Shown piece after piece: positions 1-8,406 of a DNA stretch of 21,205 bases. The notes beneath the pieces were generated by a model. The model saw nothing but the letters and a program-made list of their open reading frames with translations, searched no databases and was not told the origin of the DNA. The stretch is from positions 1-21,205 of the IMG/VR virus record IMGVR_UViG_3300028608_000096; one strand, given 5' to 3'. This DNA is from a virus. A program made the position numbers and the translations under genes. Position 1 is the stretch's first letter; every line of letters starts with the position of its first letter.

Positions 1-2905
1 CCTCTACGCTGGTCTCTACGCCGTCCAGGCGAATAGCCAGGGCAGTAACCATCTCGCCCAGCGAGGCGTAATCGCCGATGTACTCCCAGAACGCAGCATC
101 GGTGACCGGGGTGCCGGCCGGTACATCTTGCTTGGCCCGGTACAGCTTGCCGTCGAGCTTGACCAGAGAGCCAGCCAAGTAGGCCTGGCCTGCATCCCAA
201 TCCGGCGCGCCAACTACATCGGCCAGCTGGGCTTGTAGCGAGTCAATCTGGTTCTGCAGGGCGATATCGCCGGCGGTCAGGCGCTCGTTAACCGAGCCCG
301 GACCCTCGCCGCTGATTTTCTCGATCTCGCTGAGCAGGCTCTGGCCGAGGTGGGTCTCGGTAATCTTGCCGGTGATGTAGTCGAGAATGGCATCGGCGTC
401 CGCGCTGGACTGGCCGTAGATCCAGTCGGACCAAGGGCCGATGTTGCCGGTACGATCCACCAGGCGGGCCCGGAACCAGCGCACCACCCCCGCGGCCATG
501 CCTGAGTGCAGATAAGTGGAAGTCGGGTAGGCGAACTGACCAAGAGACACTGGGTTTTGTCCGGTGCTCTCGGATGACATCTCAAGCTGCGTGTAAGCCG
601 TATCCTCAGCGCCAGCAGGGATACCCCACTCCAAGCGGATACCGAAAATTTCAGATGCTGCGCGCAGGAAAGACACCGCCGGCGGCGGGGTAGTCTTGCC
701 AGCGACATCTGTCAGTACCGAGGTGGTCGGAATTGAGGCCACGTCCATGGCACTCACCGCACGCACGCGCGCCAGGTATTGGCCAGCGTACACCCCGGTC
801 ACATCGATCATCAGCTCACCAGTGCGCGGCACCTTCACCCAGTCCCGCGCGCCCCAGCGCCATTCGACATCGTAGGCCACGGCCCCGGGCGCAGCATCCC
901 AGGCGATCGTCATCGTAGTGACCGCCAGGCCCTGACTGATTGCCTCATGGCTGGAGATCAATACCCGCGCAGGCGCGTCCTGCACACCAGGCGGCAGCAC
1001 GCTGATCGGGCGGTCATCGATCATGGCACCATAATCGATGACGTCGAACTTGCTCGGCTCGTGCTGGATGAGGTCAAGCTGGAACCTGGTCCACTCCGGG
1101 CGCGTCACGTTGCGCACGTAGAACTGCATGAGCTTCAGGTCGTCGTAGTCCAGCGCCCACCCGCACTCAGGCGCCGGTACTTCGCTGTAATCGGCCATGA
1201 CAGTGATCGTCCGCCCAGCCACCGAGCGCACCTGGCGGCTCTCGGTTTTGCCGCTGGGCAGGTTGACGAGCAGGCGAGCACCAGTGGGGACCTCTATATC
1301 GCGATCGATGGTCACGGTACGCCCAGCAGCGGCAGCAATCCGGCCGCCGTTTGCCCGACCAGCCAGCATAGGATCGGATAGCGCAATCACCTTCCCAGGC
1401 TTAGGGATGTAGCCATCGAGGCCGACATTGATCGTCGCGCCTCGCAGCTGCAGTTGCTCACTAAGTAGCGCCCACTGACCAGCGCGTTGAGCCTGCCCAC
1501 GCGAAGTGCAGCCGACCGCTTCGACGGACATGTCACGCACGCCGTATTCGGCCATGGCTTCCTCATCGAAGACCGGCTCCTTGTCGGTTTCGAAGCCCTG
1601 AGCGGGATCGTCAAACGAGACCATGGCCAGGCTGTGACGGTCCCGCCACTTGCTGCCGGTGTACTTGATCGCGCCATCGCCAAGGATCTGCGACATGGTG
1701 TAGGTGTAGACAGGGTCCTGCGGCATGTCGGCATTTACTGAGATCTGGTTGCCATCCCAGTACGCCAGGCCGTGGAAAATAGCGGCCAAGTCCTGCAGCA
1801 CAGCCCAGGCTTCGGCCTGCTTTTGCAGGTACAGGTTGCAGGTGAAGCGCGGCTCCTGCCCGCCTTTCCCGTCCGGCACCAGCTGGTCGCAGCGCTGTGC
1901 AATTCGGTACAGCGACCAGCGATTGATCATTGTCGCGTCGATTCGATCGCCCAAGCCGTAGTAAGGGTGCAACACCAGGTCGTAGAAGACCCAGGCCGGA
2001 TTGTTGGTGTAAGCCTCCTTGAATGATCCGTCCCAGACGCCGTTGGTGGTGCCTGCTCCGGACGTGGCGTAGGTACGGGTCTCCGGGTCGTAGTTCATCG
2101 GCACGCGAACGATACGACCGCGCATCAGCACCGCGATCTTGGCAATGTCGCCGCCGAACTGCTGAGCGTCATACTCGATGCAGCTGACAGCGGTCAGCGG
2201 ATACTCCTGGTCGCTATCCACGACCTCGGCGATAGCCTCCACGATCATGGCATCTTGCACCAGCGAGCTGTTTGCCTCGGGCGTCAGGCGGCGGGCGCGG
2301 ATGGTCCACCGGCTACCCTCTGGCAGCTCGATACGGTGCGATCGCTCGTATTTGGTGACGTTCTTGCGATTAACGTTTGAAGCCAGCACCTGCTGGTATG
2401 GCCCGCCATCGGTGGCCACGTCGATCGCGTATTCGATGCGCACGCCGTTGATGTTGCCGCCGCTGTCCTGGGCTTGCAGCGTTGGCCAGGAGAATCGCAC
2501 TCGAACGGCATCAATCATCGGGTTGTTGATCGAGTACACCCAGGGGATTGTGCTGCGCAGCTCCTGGGAAACTTGAATCTCGTTGCTCGACTCACTGACG
2601 CCGGTCATGCGCTCCTGATGGAGCTCGCCTGAGCGGAACTGCCACTTCACCCCTGGATAGTTGAGCGTGCCGTCCTCGGCCATGATCGGCGTGCCATCGA
2701 GCTTCACCGAGCGAAGATCGTTAACCGGGCCGACGATGGGGCCCCAGCTCCACAGATAAACCATGCGCGCCGTAGCGATCGAGGGCACGCTGTTGGAGGC
2801 AATGCTGGGCTGCTTTGGTTTCTTCGAGCCGCCCTTGCTGCCCGAAACCGATCGGCGCTTTGCAACGAGTGCGCGCCGTGGCGGGCTCTTCAGTGCTTCG
2901 CCCAT
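1..2905 (-). CDS. J: Tail tip / host-specificity protein J, C-terminus cut by window edge
   Basis: About 968 residues are visible and the frame is still open at the left edge, so the C-terminus is missing. In lambda-like phages J is the central tail-tip protein that contacts the host receptor. The sequence runs from a basic, Lys/Arg-rich N-terminus through the phage-tail-J core (WSWGPIVGPV near residue 52, VFYDLVLHPYYGLG near residue 315) to fibronectin-III-like beta segments (about residues 660-850). A short heptad-like stretch follows (NERLTAGDIALQNQIDSLQ, about 875-893). Residues about 902-945 have the aromatic/Gly pattern of a CBM5/12-type carbohydrate-binding module (W903, KLYRA, FWEYIGDY). 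The ATG at 2905 is preceded by GGAG at a 6-base spacing. It is the last tail-tip gene after M, L, K and I, the lambda order. Family assignment is firm; the sugar-binding role is inferred. Confidence 0.93.
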   Translation of the reverse strand, partial: MGEALKSPPRRALVAKRRSVSGSKGGSKKPKQPSIASNSVPSIATARMVYLWSWGPIVGPVNDLRSVKLDGTPIMAEDGTLNYPGVKWQFRSGELHQERMTGVSESSNEIQVSQELRSTIPWVYSINNPMIDAVRVRFSWPTLQAQDSGGNINGVRIEYAIDVATDGGPYQQVLASNVNRKNVTKYERSHRIELPEGSRWTIRARRLTPEANSSLVQDAMIVEAIAEVVDSDQEYPLTAVSCIEYDAQQFGGDIAKIAVLMRGRIVRVPMNYDPETRTYATSGAGTTNGVWDGSFKEAYTNNPAWVFYDLVLHPYYGLGDRIDATMINRWSLYRIAQRCDQLVPDGKGGQEPRFTCNLYLQKQAEAWAVLQDLAAIFHGLAYWDGNQISVNADMPQDPVYTYTMSQILGDGAIKYTGSKWRDRHSLAMVSFDDPAQGFETDKEPVFDEEAMAEYGVRDMSVEAVGCTSRGQAQRAGQWALLSEQLQLRGATINVGLDGYIPKPGKVIALSDPMLAGRANGGRIAAAAGRTVTIDRDIEVPTGARLLVNLPSGKTESRQVRSVAGRTITVMADYSEVPAPECGWALDYDDLKLMQFYVRNVTRPEWTRFQLDLIQHEPSKFDVIDYGAMIDDRPISVLPPGVQDAPARVLISSHEAISQGLAVTTMTIAWDAAPGAVAYDVEWRWGARDWVKVPRTGELMIDVTGVYAGQYLARVRAVSAMDVASIPTTSVLTDVAGKTTPPPAVSFLRAASEIFGIRLEWGIPAGAEDTAYTQLEMSSESTGQNPVSLGQFAYPTSTYLHSGMAAGVVRWFRARLVDRTGNIGPWSDWIYGQSSADADAILDYITGKITETHLGQSLLSEIEKISGEGPGSVNERLTAGDIALQNQIDSLQAQLADVVGAPDWDAGQAYLAGSLVKLDGKLYRAKQDVPAGTPVTDAAFWEYIGDYASLGEMVTALAIRLDGVETSVE

Positions 2906-2922
2906 TCAATTCTCCAGAAACG

Positions 2923-2943
2923 AAAAAGCCCGCCGAAGCGGGT
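2923..2943 (-). terminator. Intrinsic-terminator-like hairpin between I and J
   Basis: Read on the minus strand, CCCGC-TTCG-GCGGG forms a stable tetraloop hairpin, extended by a G-U pair, followed directly by TTTTT. It fills most of the 54-base gap between the I stop and the J start, and the J ribosome binding site follows about 10 bases later. As a simple terminator it would cut J off from the rest of the tail operon. Confidence 0.7.
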
Positions 2944-2959
2944 CAGGTGGTGAGGACAA

Positions 2960-3544
2960 TCACAGCTTGTCTTGGGTGTAGATTCCGCCCGACTCGACGG
3001 CCCCGCCGATCTCCCGCTCGCCGTAGAGCACCGGGTAAGGGTTGCCCTGGGCGATGGTGGTCATCGCAGAGCCAAAGCCGTAGCTCGGGTTGTTGCCATC
3101 CTCGTTGCGGTCCAGGCTGCCGGTCTTTGCCGTTGGCGAAAGCATCTGCACGACTCCGCTCAAGGCCAATGCGCCGCCGGCAGCCAACAAACCCATGCCG
3201 AGGGGCGTTGTCGTACCCCCTGAGAAAAGTCCGGCGACGACCAGGACCGCGCCAAGCACAACCTGGAACAGGCCGCCCTGCTTGCTGCCCTGAATAATCG
3301 GCGCAATACGGATCTCGTCAGTATCGCTGCCCCGCAGGTCCAGCTCTTCCGGCGCGAGATTTCGGCGACCAGAAAACACCGTGAACACCAGGCCCCGCTC
3401 TTCACCAGTAGCAAGAAACTTTTCGAAACCGGGAACCATGACGCAAAGCGCTTGGACTGCGTCCCTAGGGCTGTCGACTTCTAGCTGGTACTCGCGCCCA
3501 AAGTGCTTACGCAGTACCCCGTACAGCTTCACCGTGCGTTTCAC
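2960..3544 (-). CDS. I: Tail assembly protein I (lambda gpI family)
   Basis: The product is 194 residues. The N-terminal part (MKRTVKLYGVLRKHFG) looks like the beta-grasp, ubiquitin-like fold of lambda gpI. The middle has two Gly/Ala-rich hydrophobic stretches (VVLGAVLVVAGLF and GMGLLAAGGALALSGVV), and the C-terminus carries a GNPYPVLYGEREIGG segment typical of the family. I is needed for lambda tail-tip assembly with J, K and L but is not found in the finished tail. I chose the GTG at 3544: its GTGA overlaps the K stop by four bases and AGGA lies upstream. A longer reading from 3598 would overlap K by almost 60 bases. The position between K and J supports the call. Confidence 0.88.
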   Translation of the reverse strand: MKRTVKLYGVLRKHFGREYQLEVDSPRDAVQALCVMVPGFEKFLATGEERGLVFTVFSGRRNLAPEELDLRGSDTDEIRIAPIIQGSKQGGLFQVVLGAVLVVAGLFSGGTTTPLGMGLLAAGGALALSGVVQMLSPTAKTGSLDRNEDGNNPSYGFGSAMTTIAQGNPYPVLYGEREIGGAVESGGIYTQDKL

Positions 3545-4323
3545 GATTGGTAATCCTTGTGCCGCAGGATCAGGCGGCAACGGTTGGCCATGGACCAACC
3601 GTAGACCTCCCGAGTAGATGAGCGACCTGCCATATGGTGGTAGATGAACGGGCCAGCGCCGCCAAGAGCTGGAGCGTCTTCGCTGATCAGCGCCGGCTCA
3701 TCACCCAGGTAAATAGCCGCATGATTCGGATGGAAACAGGGGCGTCCAGGCGATGGCACCATGAAGACCAACATGTCGCCGCGGCGCGGCTCGTCGACCT
3801 GGTAGAAACCGGCGCCCGTGAAATTGGCCTCATATAGGCTCGGGCCATCGGCCTCCTCCCACCACAAGTCCTTGCGTTCGAAGTTAGGCAGCTGAAGGCC
3901 AGCCTCGCGGGCATACCAGTCGCGGCACGCACCCCAGCAGTCGAGCAGGCCGTGGGAGAACTCACGGCCTAGCAGCGGCGCGCGATAACCGGAAGGTTTG
4001 AACCACTCCATGTCGCCACCCGGCCAGGCAACAATCCCCCAAGGCACCTCGTGCAGCTCACAGCTGACGCGATCAGCCATGCTTGCGCGGGGAGTGCCAT
4101 CTGGGTGGCTGTGAATGATCGCCAGCAGTTCCCCGCGCTCTTCCGCGTTGGCCAGATCTTCGTGGTCCAGCGTGAATTGGTCGCGCGGCGTTCTCGCCAG
4201 ATTGCGGCACGGCACATACTCACGGCCGTCGACAGTCTTGATAAGCACGCCGCACGCTTCTGCCGGGTGCTCGCGCTCCGCATGCTCGCGGATAGCGGCC
4301 TGCAATTGTTGATTGATGCGCAT
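3541..4323 (-). CDS. K: Tail tip peptidase K (JAMM + NlpC/P60 domains)
   Basis: The 260-residue protein has two enzyme-like domains. The N-terminal JAB/MPN domain keeps the whole JAMM metal site: E22, H71-x-H73, S81 and D84 (HSHPDGTPRASMAD). The C-terminal NlpC/P60 domain has its cysteine in LLDCWGACRDWY (C129) and a histidine in HPNHAAIYLG (H201). Lambda gpK is a tail-tip assembly protein of the same architecture. The NlpC/P60 half may cut peptidoglycan during DNA entry, and the JAMM half may process a tail or ubiquitin-like partner such as the neighbouring I; both roles are inferred. All expected catalytic residues are present, so activity is plausible. It starts three bases after L ends and overlaps I by four bases. 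Confidence 0.92.
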   Translation of the reverse strand: MRINQQLQAAIREHAEREHPAEACGVLIKTVDGREYVPCRNLARTPRDQFTLDHEDLANAEERGELLAIIHSHPDGTPRASMADRVSCELHEVPWGIVAWPGGDMEWFKPSGYRAPLLGREFSHGLLDCWGACRDWYAREAGLQLPNFERKDLWWEEADGPSLYEANFTGAGFYQVDEPRRGDMLVFMVPSPGRPCFHPNHAAIYLGDEPALISEDAPALGGAGPFIYHHMAGRSSTREVYGWSMANRCRLILRHKDYQS

Positions 4324-4326
4324 GGG

Positions 4327-5028
4327 TTACCTCGAACTTGCTATCAGACTCGCGCCCATGGAACCACCGAAGCGACGGGTGTTGCCCCGCAGCTTGCAGC
4401 TGTTCCAACGCCCGGCGCATCGATCGAGAGCCGGGTTGTCAGTCGGCTCGTTCTGCTTGGTGAACATCGCAGCCCCGACGTAGGCGCAAGCCTCTCCCCG
4501 GTATCCGCCCCGCGTGGCCCAACGGCACAGCTTGGTGATCTGCTGGCTGGGCAATTGCACGCCGCCAAGATCGAGCGGACTCGATAGCTGAAACGTCACC
4601 TGCTCGCGGTCTTCATCGGTTTTCTGCTCGATGTACCACAGGTTCTCGCGCGCCTGGTTGGCGGCAGTAGGGTTGCCGCCGGGGAAGTTGGCGGCATCCA
4701 GGAAGTGCCGGAAGGTCTCGATCACCTTGACCTTGGCACCCGCCAAATCCTTGAGCGCCAGGCACAGGGCTGTCACTGCCCCGCGCACCCCGTCGATCTC
4801 GTTGGCCAACTGCAGGGTTGGTGTCGCTGGTCGTCCATCACCACGGATATCGAAGCCTTTAGCTTCGAGCTGCTGGGGCGAGTAGAGCTGGCCTTGCCAG
4901 ATGATGTCGCCGTCGTGCGCATGCCCGTGGAAGCGCATTACATTACCGCCCAGGCGCGTAGCATCCACCTCGTAAAGCCGGATCTGGTTACCCGGTTCGA
5001 GCTTCTGGATATCGGTTTCGAAAGTCAT
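4327..5028 (-). CDS. L: Minor tail protein L, Fe-S-type C-terminus
   Basis: The 233-residue protein belongs to the lambda gpL family of tail-tip proteins, which join the tube end to J. The N-terminal two thirds are beta-rich (GNQIRLYEVDATRLGG, DIIWQGQLYSPQQLEAKGF). The C-terminal part holds four spaced cysteines, C168, C181, C204 and C211 (KLCRW, GEACAYVG, LDRCAGRWNSCKL). This is the pattern known to hold an iron-sulfur cluster in gpL-type proteins. One more cysteine (C89) lies outside the cluster region. The ATG at 5028 has GAGG four bases upstream. M lies just upstream and K follows after three bases, the standard lambda order. Confidence 0.92.
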   Translation of the reverse strand: MTFETDIQKLEPGNQIRLYEVDATRLGGNVMRFHGHAHDGDIIWQGQLYSPQQLEAKGFDIRGDGRPATPTLQLANEIDGVRGAVTALCLALKDLAGAKVKVIETFRHFLDAANFPGGNPTAANQARENLWYIEQKTDEDREQVTFQLSSPLDLGGVQLPSQQITKLCRWATRGGYRGEACAYVGAAMFTKQNEPTDNPALDRCAGRWNSCKLRGNTRRFGGSMGASLIASSR

Positions 5029-5040
5029 GGGGCCTCAGAA

Positions 5041-5066
5041 AGAAGAAACCCCGCACGGGCGGGGTT
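5041..5066 (-). terminator. Strong hairpin with T-rich tail between M and L
   Basis: On the minus strand AACCCCGC-CCGT-GCGGGGTT forms a perfect 8-bp stem overlapping the last base pairs of the M stop codon. It is followed by TCTTCTTTC, an interrupted T tract. It looks like an intrinsic terminator, though the tail is weaker than in the best examples in this window. It could instead protect the upstream transcript end. Confidence 0.55.
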
Positions 5067-5412
5067 AGTAGGGAGTGAATACCTGCCTCATCGTGAAGCT
5101 GATCTTGAACATCCCCGCGCCTTGCGGGTCGAGCTTATAGCCGTTGACCTTGTACCGACCCTGCGTGCCGCCGGGTGGCGTCCATAGAAACGACCGCCAC
5201 CCCTCATGGCGGTCGAGAAAGTCGCGCATCAGCCGCAACTCCTGACCGACATCCAGGCTGCCTACAGCCTGGTGCGACCACTCCTGAGACTTGGTGTTGA
5301 TGCCTGTGCCGCCCGACTGGGCGTAGCCGTCACCGAAATCGTTCTCCCAGACTCGCTGCTTGATATCGCCAGTCGCACCAAGCCGAGTGCAGAAGCCAAA
5401 CGTCTCTGCCAT
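5065..5412 (-). CDS. M: Minor tail protein M
   Basis: The product is 115 residues, close to lambda gpM (109). It matches the minor-tail family: a conserved start around GFCTRLGATGD, the WENDFGDGYAQ segment, LMRDFLDRHEG and the WTPPGGTQGRYKVNGYKL segment near the C-terminus. M acts in tail-tip assembly between the tape measure and L. The ATG at 5412 overlaps the tape measure stop by one base (TGATG) and is preceded by GGAGG at a good distance. An alternative start 12 bases upstream lacks this spacing. Translational coupling to the tape measure gene is likely. Confidence 0.9.
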   Translation of the reverse strand: MAETFGFCTRLGATGDIKQRVWENDFGDGYAQSGGTGINTKSQEWSHQAVGSLDVGQELRLMRDFLDRHEGWRSFLWTPPGGTQGRYKVNGYKLDPQGAGMFKISFTMRQVFTPY

Positions 5413-7970
5413 CACCGCCTCCACATTGAGCCGCCCTGCGTGAACTCTTCGTTCACAACCTGGCGGATGGTTTGTCGCAGTCCTTCGCCCATCATGTCGC
5501 CCTGCCGGCGCGCGGTTTCATCGCTCATGCCAGGCTGGGCCTGCACAGTGACAGGCGCATTGATGGTGATTCCCCCGGCGCGCCCAGTGCCGGCGCCAGC
5601 GTCATTCGCATTACGCAGGTATTGAGTCAGATCGCGGTTCTGATTTGGGTTCAACACCCGCTCGCCGCCATCGAGCAACCAAGTACCTTCCCGCGGGATA
5701 GTGTCGATACCATCGTGAGCCATACCCATGAGCGCGGTGGACGCGACCCCAGCAACCATTGGAGCAGTAGCAGCTGCTGCTGCAGCGGCGGCTCCCGGGG
5801 CCATCGCTGGGCCGACAATGGGAATAGCCGCGGTAGACGCGAACGCTGCCAGACTGGCTTGAAACGCCGTTGCCTGGGCGTTGGCGACCATCCCGATTCC
5901 TGCCATGGACTGAGTGCTTTTCCCCACTACCAACTGGACCGCTTGGTAAATGAGCCACTGTGCCGCCATGTCGGTCAGAGCTTGCACTCCGGCCTTGGCA
6001 AATCCAGTGAGCATGTCCATCAGCGCGTCACCCGCGTCCTTCGAGTCGGTGGCCACGTCGGAAAGGAACGAACTGAGCTCACCTCTGGCGCTACCGAGAA
6101 TCGAGGTCGTAGCGTCGGCTGCCATGCCCGAATAGTCGGTTGCAGCGTCCGCGAAGTTCTCCCAGGCGCTGGTGACGCCGTCTATCCAGTTGTTTTGCGC
6201 CTCGTCCAGCCGGCTGTAGTAGTCGTTCTGCAACTCCAAGCGCTCGGCGAGAGCATCGCTCAGCACCTGAGTTTCCTGGTCGTACAGCTCCTGGCTGATA
6301 TCGCCGCTGTTGCGTTGCAGCACCAGCTCGCGCTGCTGACGGTTGAAGTCCTCCTCGATGGCTAGGCGTTCTTTCAAGCGCTCCTTGTACTTATCGCCCC
6401 GGCCGGCACCAGCAAGCTCCTGATCGAACCCACTTTTGGCAGTCTGGTAGTCCTCGCTGACGTTGGAGCGAAAGGCCGCGAGCTTCTTAGCGTCTTCCTC
6501 GGCGCTTTTCACCTTCTTCAACGCATCAAGCTCAGCAGCCAGCCCCTCCAGGCGTTTCCGCTGTTTGTCGTTGATCCCGTCAAGCTTTCCGCTGGAGACT
6601 TCGAAGGCAAGCTTCTCGACCTCTGTCGCATCCTTGCGCTTGTCCGTGGTCGTGTTGATCAGCTCAATCTGACGCCGGTAGTTCTCTTCGGTCGTCTCGA
6701 AAATTTGATTGAGTTTTTTGCTTGCCGCCTCGGCAGCCTTGGCAGCCGCTTTCTGTGCGTCTGTCTGACCAAGGATTCCCGCGCTCCCGCTGCCGGCGGG
6801 CACGATCTTCGGCAGGTCGGATGCCGCCTTTCGTGCCTCCTTGACGTACTCGCGAATAACGTCGCCAGACCACGGCTTTTTGAACTCATCAGCCAGGTCT
6901 GCGGCGATCATGCTTGCCGTGCGCGAGTGGTCAATTGCGTCAGCTGTAAGCTTCGCCGCGTTTTCCTTGAAATCTTTCGACATATCGCCAAACGTGACGC
7001 TGCCAAGCAAGGTATTGGCTGTTGCACCAATGCTTTGCAGATATGCCATCGTCGTGGCAAACCCACTGGCGATAGTCCCGGCGACGATAGTGAAAGCTCG
7101 GCTTGTACCATCGGCAAGGCTCGCAGTGATTGCCGTGACCTCAATTAAGTCCTCGGCAAACTCATGCACCACATTCCTCAGGCCGCCAGCCTCTCTGGAG
7201 GTGTCAGCCAAGTCTTTGGCCAGTTGCGCCAACACAGGCATGAACTCAGCTGCCAGAGCTGTCTTTGCCGAGTTGGCGTACTGGCCAATAACAGTCAGCT
7301 CGGTGCTGAACCGTTGAGCAGCGCCGATCGTCTGCTCGTCCATGATCATGCCGGCAGACTGAGCAGCATCACCAAGTTCCTTGAATTTCTTCCCCCCATC
7401 GGCCAAGAGCGGAACCAAAGCCGTAGCCTCGTCAGCAATCGCCTCCATGAAGAAGGTCATCTGCGCCTGGCTGACGTTCGCTTTCTGGAGACTGCTGACG
7501 TAAAGCTGTAGGGCATCCGCGCTGTTCAGCTTGCGGAACTGCTCTGCAGTGACGCCCACTTTCGGTGCGACCGTATCGAAGAAGTTCTTGAGTTCGCCGC
7601 CGCCAGTGGCAAGGAAATCTCCGACTTTGTCGTTGGTGTCCTTGAAGATGTCCGAAAGTTTGTCCTGCTGTACACCAACTGAAGCTGCGGCAGCGGCGTA
7701 GCGCTGGAACTCAGTTGTGCTCAGGCCAGCAAGTGCTGATAGGTTGGAGAGTTCTTTGGCCGCTGTAGCAGAACTGGTTACTAGACCGGCCACAACAGCA
7801 GGGATCGCAGCGAAAGTAGCGCCTACGGCAGTGCCTAGCCGCTCGGCGTGCTTACGTATCTCCGTCATTTGCTTCTGTGTTTCGCGCCCGGCCTTGTCCA
7901 TCGGACCGGTAAAACCGCCAATCCTCGCGATCAAGTCGAGAGTCAATGTGCCAAGAGAACGGCTCGCCAT
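5412..7970 (-). CDS. Tail tape measure protein (lambda gpH-like)
   Basis: The 852-residue protein sets tail length and passes into or across the envelope during DNA ejection. The N-terminus (SLGTLTLDLIARIGGF, then MDKAGRETQKQM) is typical of phage tape measures. The middle is a long charged, largely helical region (about residues 410-600) with frequent Lys/Glu heptads. The C-terminal part matches the lambda-H tape-measure domain (NWIDGVTSAWENFADAATDYSG, then FAKAGVQALTDMAAQWLIYQ), followed by an Ala-rich hydrophobic stretch. At roughly 1.5 angstrom per residue the tail would be about 125 nm. The ATG at 7970 has GGAGGAAAGC directly upstream. Extending to 8000 would place the start inside a terminator hairpin. 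Confidence 0.94.
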   Translation of the reverse strand: MASRSLGTLTLDLIARIGGFTGPMDKAGRETQKQMTEIRKHAERLGTAVGATFAAIPAVVAGLVTSSATAAKELSNLSALAGLSTTEFQRYAAAAASVGVQQDKLSDIFKDTNDKVGDFLATGGGELKNFFDTVAPKVGVTAEQFRKLNSADALQLYVSSLQKANVSQAQMTFFMEAIADEATALVPLLADGGKKFKELGDAAQSAGMIMDEQTIGAAQRFSTELTVIGQYANSAKTALAAEFMPVLAQLAKDLADTSREAGGLRNVVHEFAEDLIEVTAITASLADGTSRAFTIVAGTIASGFATTMAYLQSIGATANTLLGSVTFGDMSKDFKENAAKLTADAIDHSRTASMIAADLADEFKKPWSGDVIREYVKEARKAASDLPKIVPAGSGSAGILGQTDAQKAAAKAAEAASKKLNQIFETTEENYRRQIELINTTTDKRKDATEVEKLAFEVSSGKLDGINDKQRKRLEGLAAELDALKKVKSAEEDAKKLAAFRSNVSEDYQTAKSGFDQELAGAGRGDKYKERLKERLAIEEDFNRQQRELVLQRNSGDISQELYDQETQVLSDALAERLELQNDYYSRLDEAQNNWIDGVTSAWENFADAATDYSGMAADATTSILGSARGELSSFLSDVATDSKDAGDALMDMLTGFAKAGVQALTDMAAQWLIYQAVQLVVGKSTQSMAGIGMVANAQATAFQASLAAFASTAAIPIVGPAMAPGAAAAAAAATAPMVAGVASTALMGMAHDGIDTIPREGTWLLDGGERVLNPNQNRDLTQYLRNANDAGAGTGRAGGITINAPVTVQAQPGMSDETARRQGDMMGEGLRQTIRQVVNEEFTQGGSMWRR

Positions 7971-7985
7971 GCTTTCCTCCAGGCG

Positions 7986-8009
7986 AAAAAAAGCCCGCAT
8001 CAGCGGGCT
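7986..8009 (-). terminator. Intrinsic terminator after the Imm-like gene
   Basis: On the minus strand AGCCCGC-TGAT-GCGGGCT is a perfect 7-bp stem with a 4-base loop, followed by an unbroken run of T. It lies 15 bases after the Imm-like gene stop and just ahead of the tape measure ribosome binding site. This is one of the best terminators in the window. It marks the Imm-like gene as a separately terminated unit. Confidence 0.82.
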
Positions 8010-8023
8010 AATTGCTTGTTCGG

Positions 8024-8377
8024 CTACCTTCCCTTGAGAACTCTCCGCTTTTCTTCGTCGAATTCTTCTTGGGTTAGATGGCCGCGCTCCTTCAGGTCAG
8101 CCAACTGCTCGAGTCGCCGATAGCTATCGTTCTCCGCCGCTGGCCGAGCCGCAGGGGTGGAGGGCTCATCCACACGGTTTCGTCGAATTGCAGACGCTGA
8201 CCATATGAGAGCAACGAACCACCCAATAACCGTCCATCCGAGCAGCAGGTTGAGCAAAAAGATCGAAACACGATTCGGGTGCTGCCTGATCCACGCAACG
8301 ATCGTTGGAGGAAAGTAGAACAGCGCCGCTGTTACCGCCGTGCCGATGCCCATGTAGGTGTTCACATCAGCTGCCAT
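8024..8377 (-). CDS. Superinfection-immunity (Imm-like) membrane protein with SHOCT tail
   Basis: The 117-residue protein has two hydrophobic membrane segments (about residues 10-30 and 38-63). They carry the signature of the superinfection-immunity family related to phage T4 Imm: YFPPTIVAWIRQ, then IFLLNLLLGWTVIGWFVALI. A Pro/Ala linker leads to a C-terminal SHOCT domain (about residues 86-117, QLADLKERGHLTQEEFDEEK). T4 Imm stops DNA entry of a second phage. Here such a role at the inner membrane is inferred from the family and from position: the gene sits between the tail chaperone and tape measure genes, where HK97 carries its exclusion gene gp15. It has its own terminator and a possible promoter, as expected for a moron. 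The ATG at 8377 follows GGAGG by about ten bases. Confidence 0.8.
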   Translation of the reverse strand: MAADVNTYMGIGTAVTAALFYFPPTIVAWIRQHPNRVSIFLLNLLLGWTVIGWFVALIWSASAIRRNRVDEPSTPAARPAAENDSYRRLEQLADLKERGHLTQEEFDEEKRRVLKGR

Positions 8378-8406
8378 GGTTAGTCGCCCTCCCTGCAAAT
8401 CCGGGC

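Noticed and set aside
5472-6365. Plus-strand open frame of 297 codons opposite the tape measure gene
   Set aside because: Low-quality composition rich in His/Arg/Ser, no known motif, and it mirrors a certain gene on the other strand.
7971-8000. Earlier start for the tape measure gene
   Set aside because: The extra ten residues come from the terminator stem and T tract; the ATG at 7970 has an almost perfect ribosome binding site.
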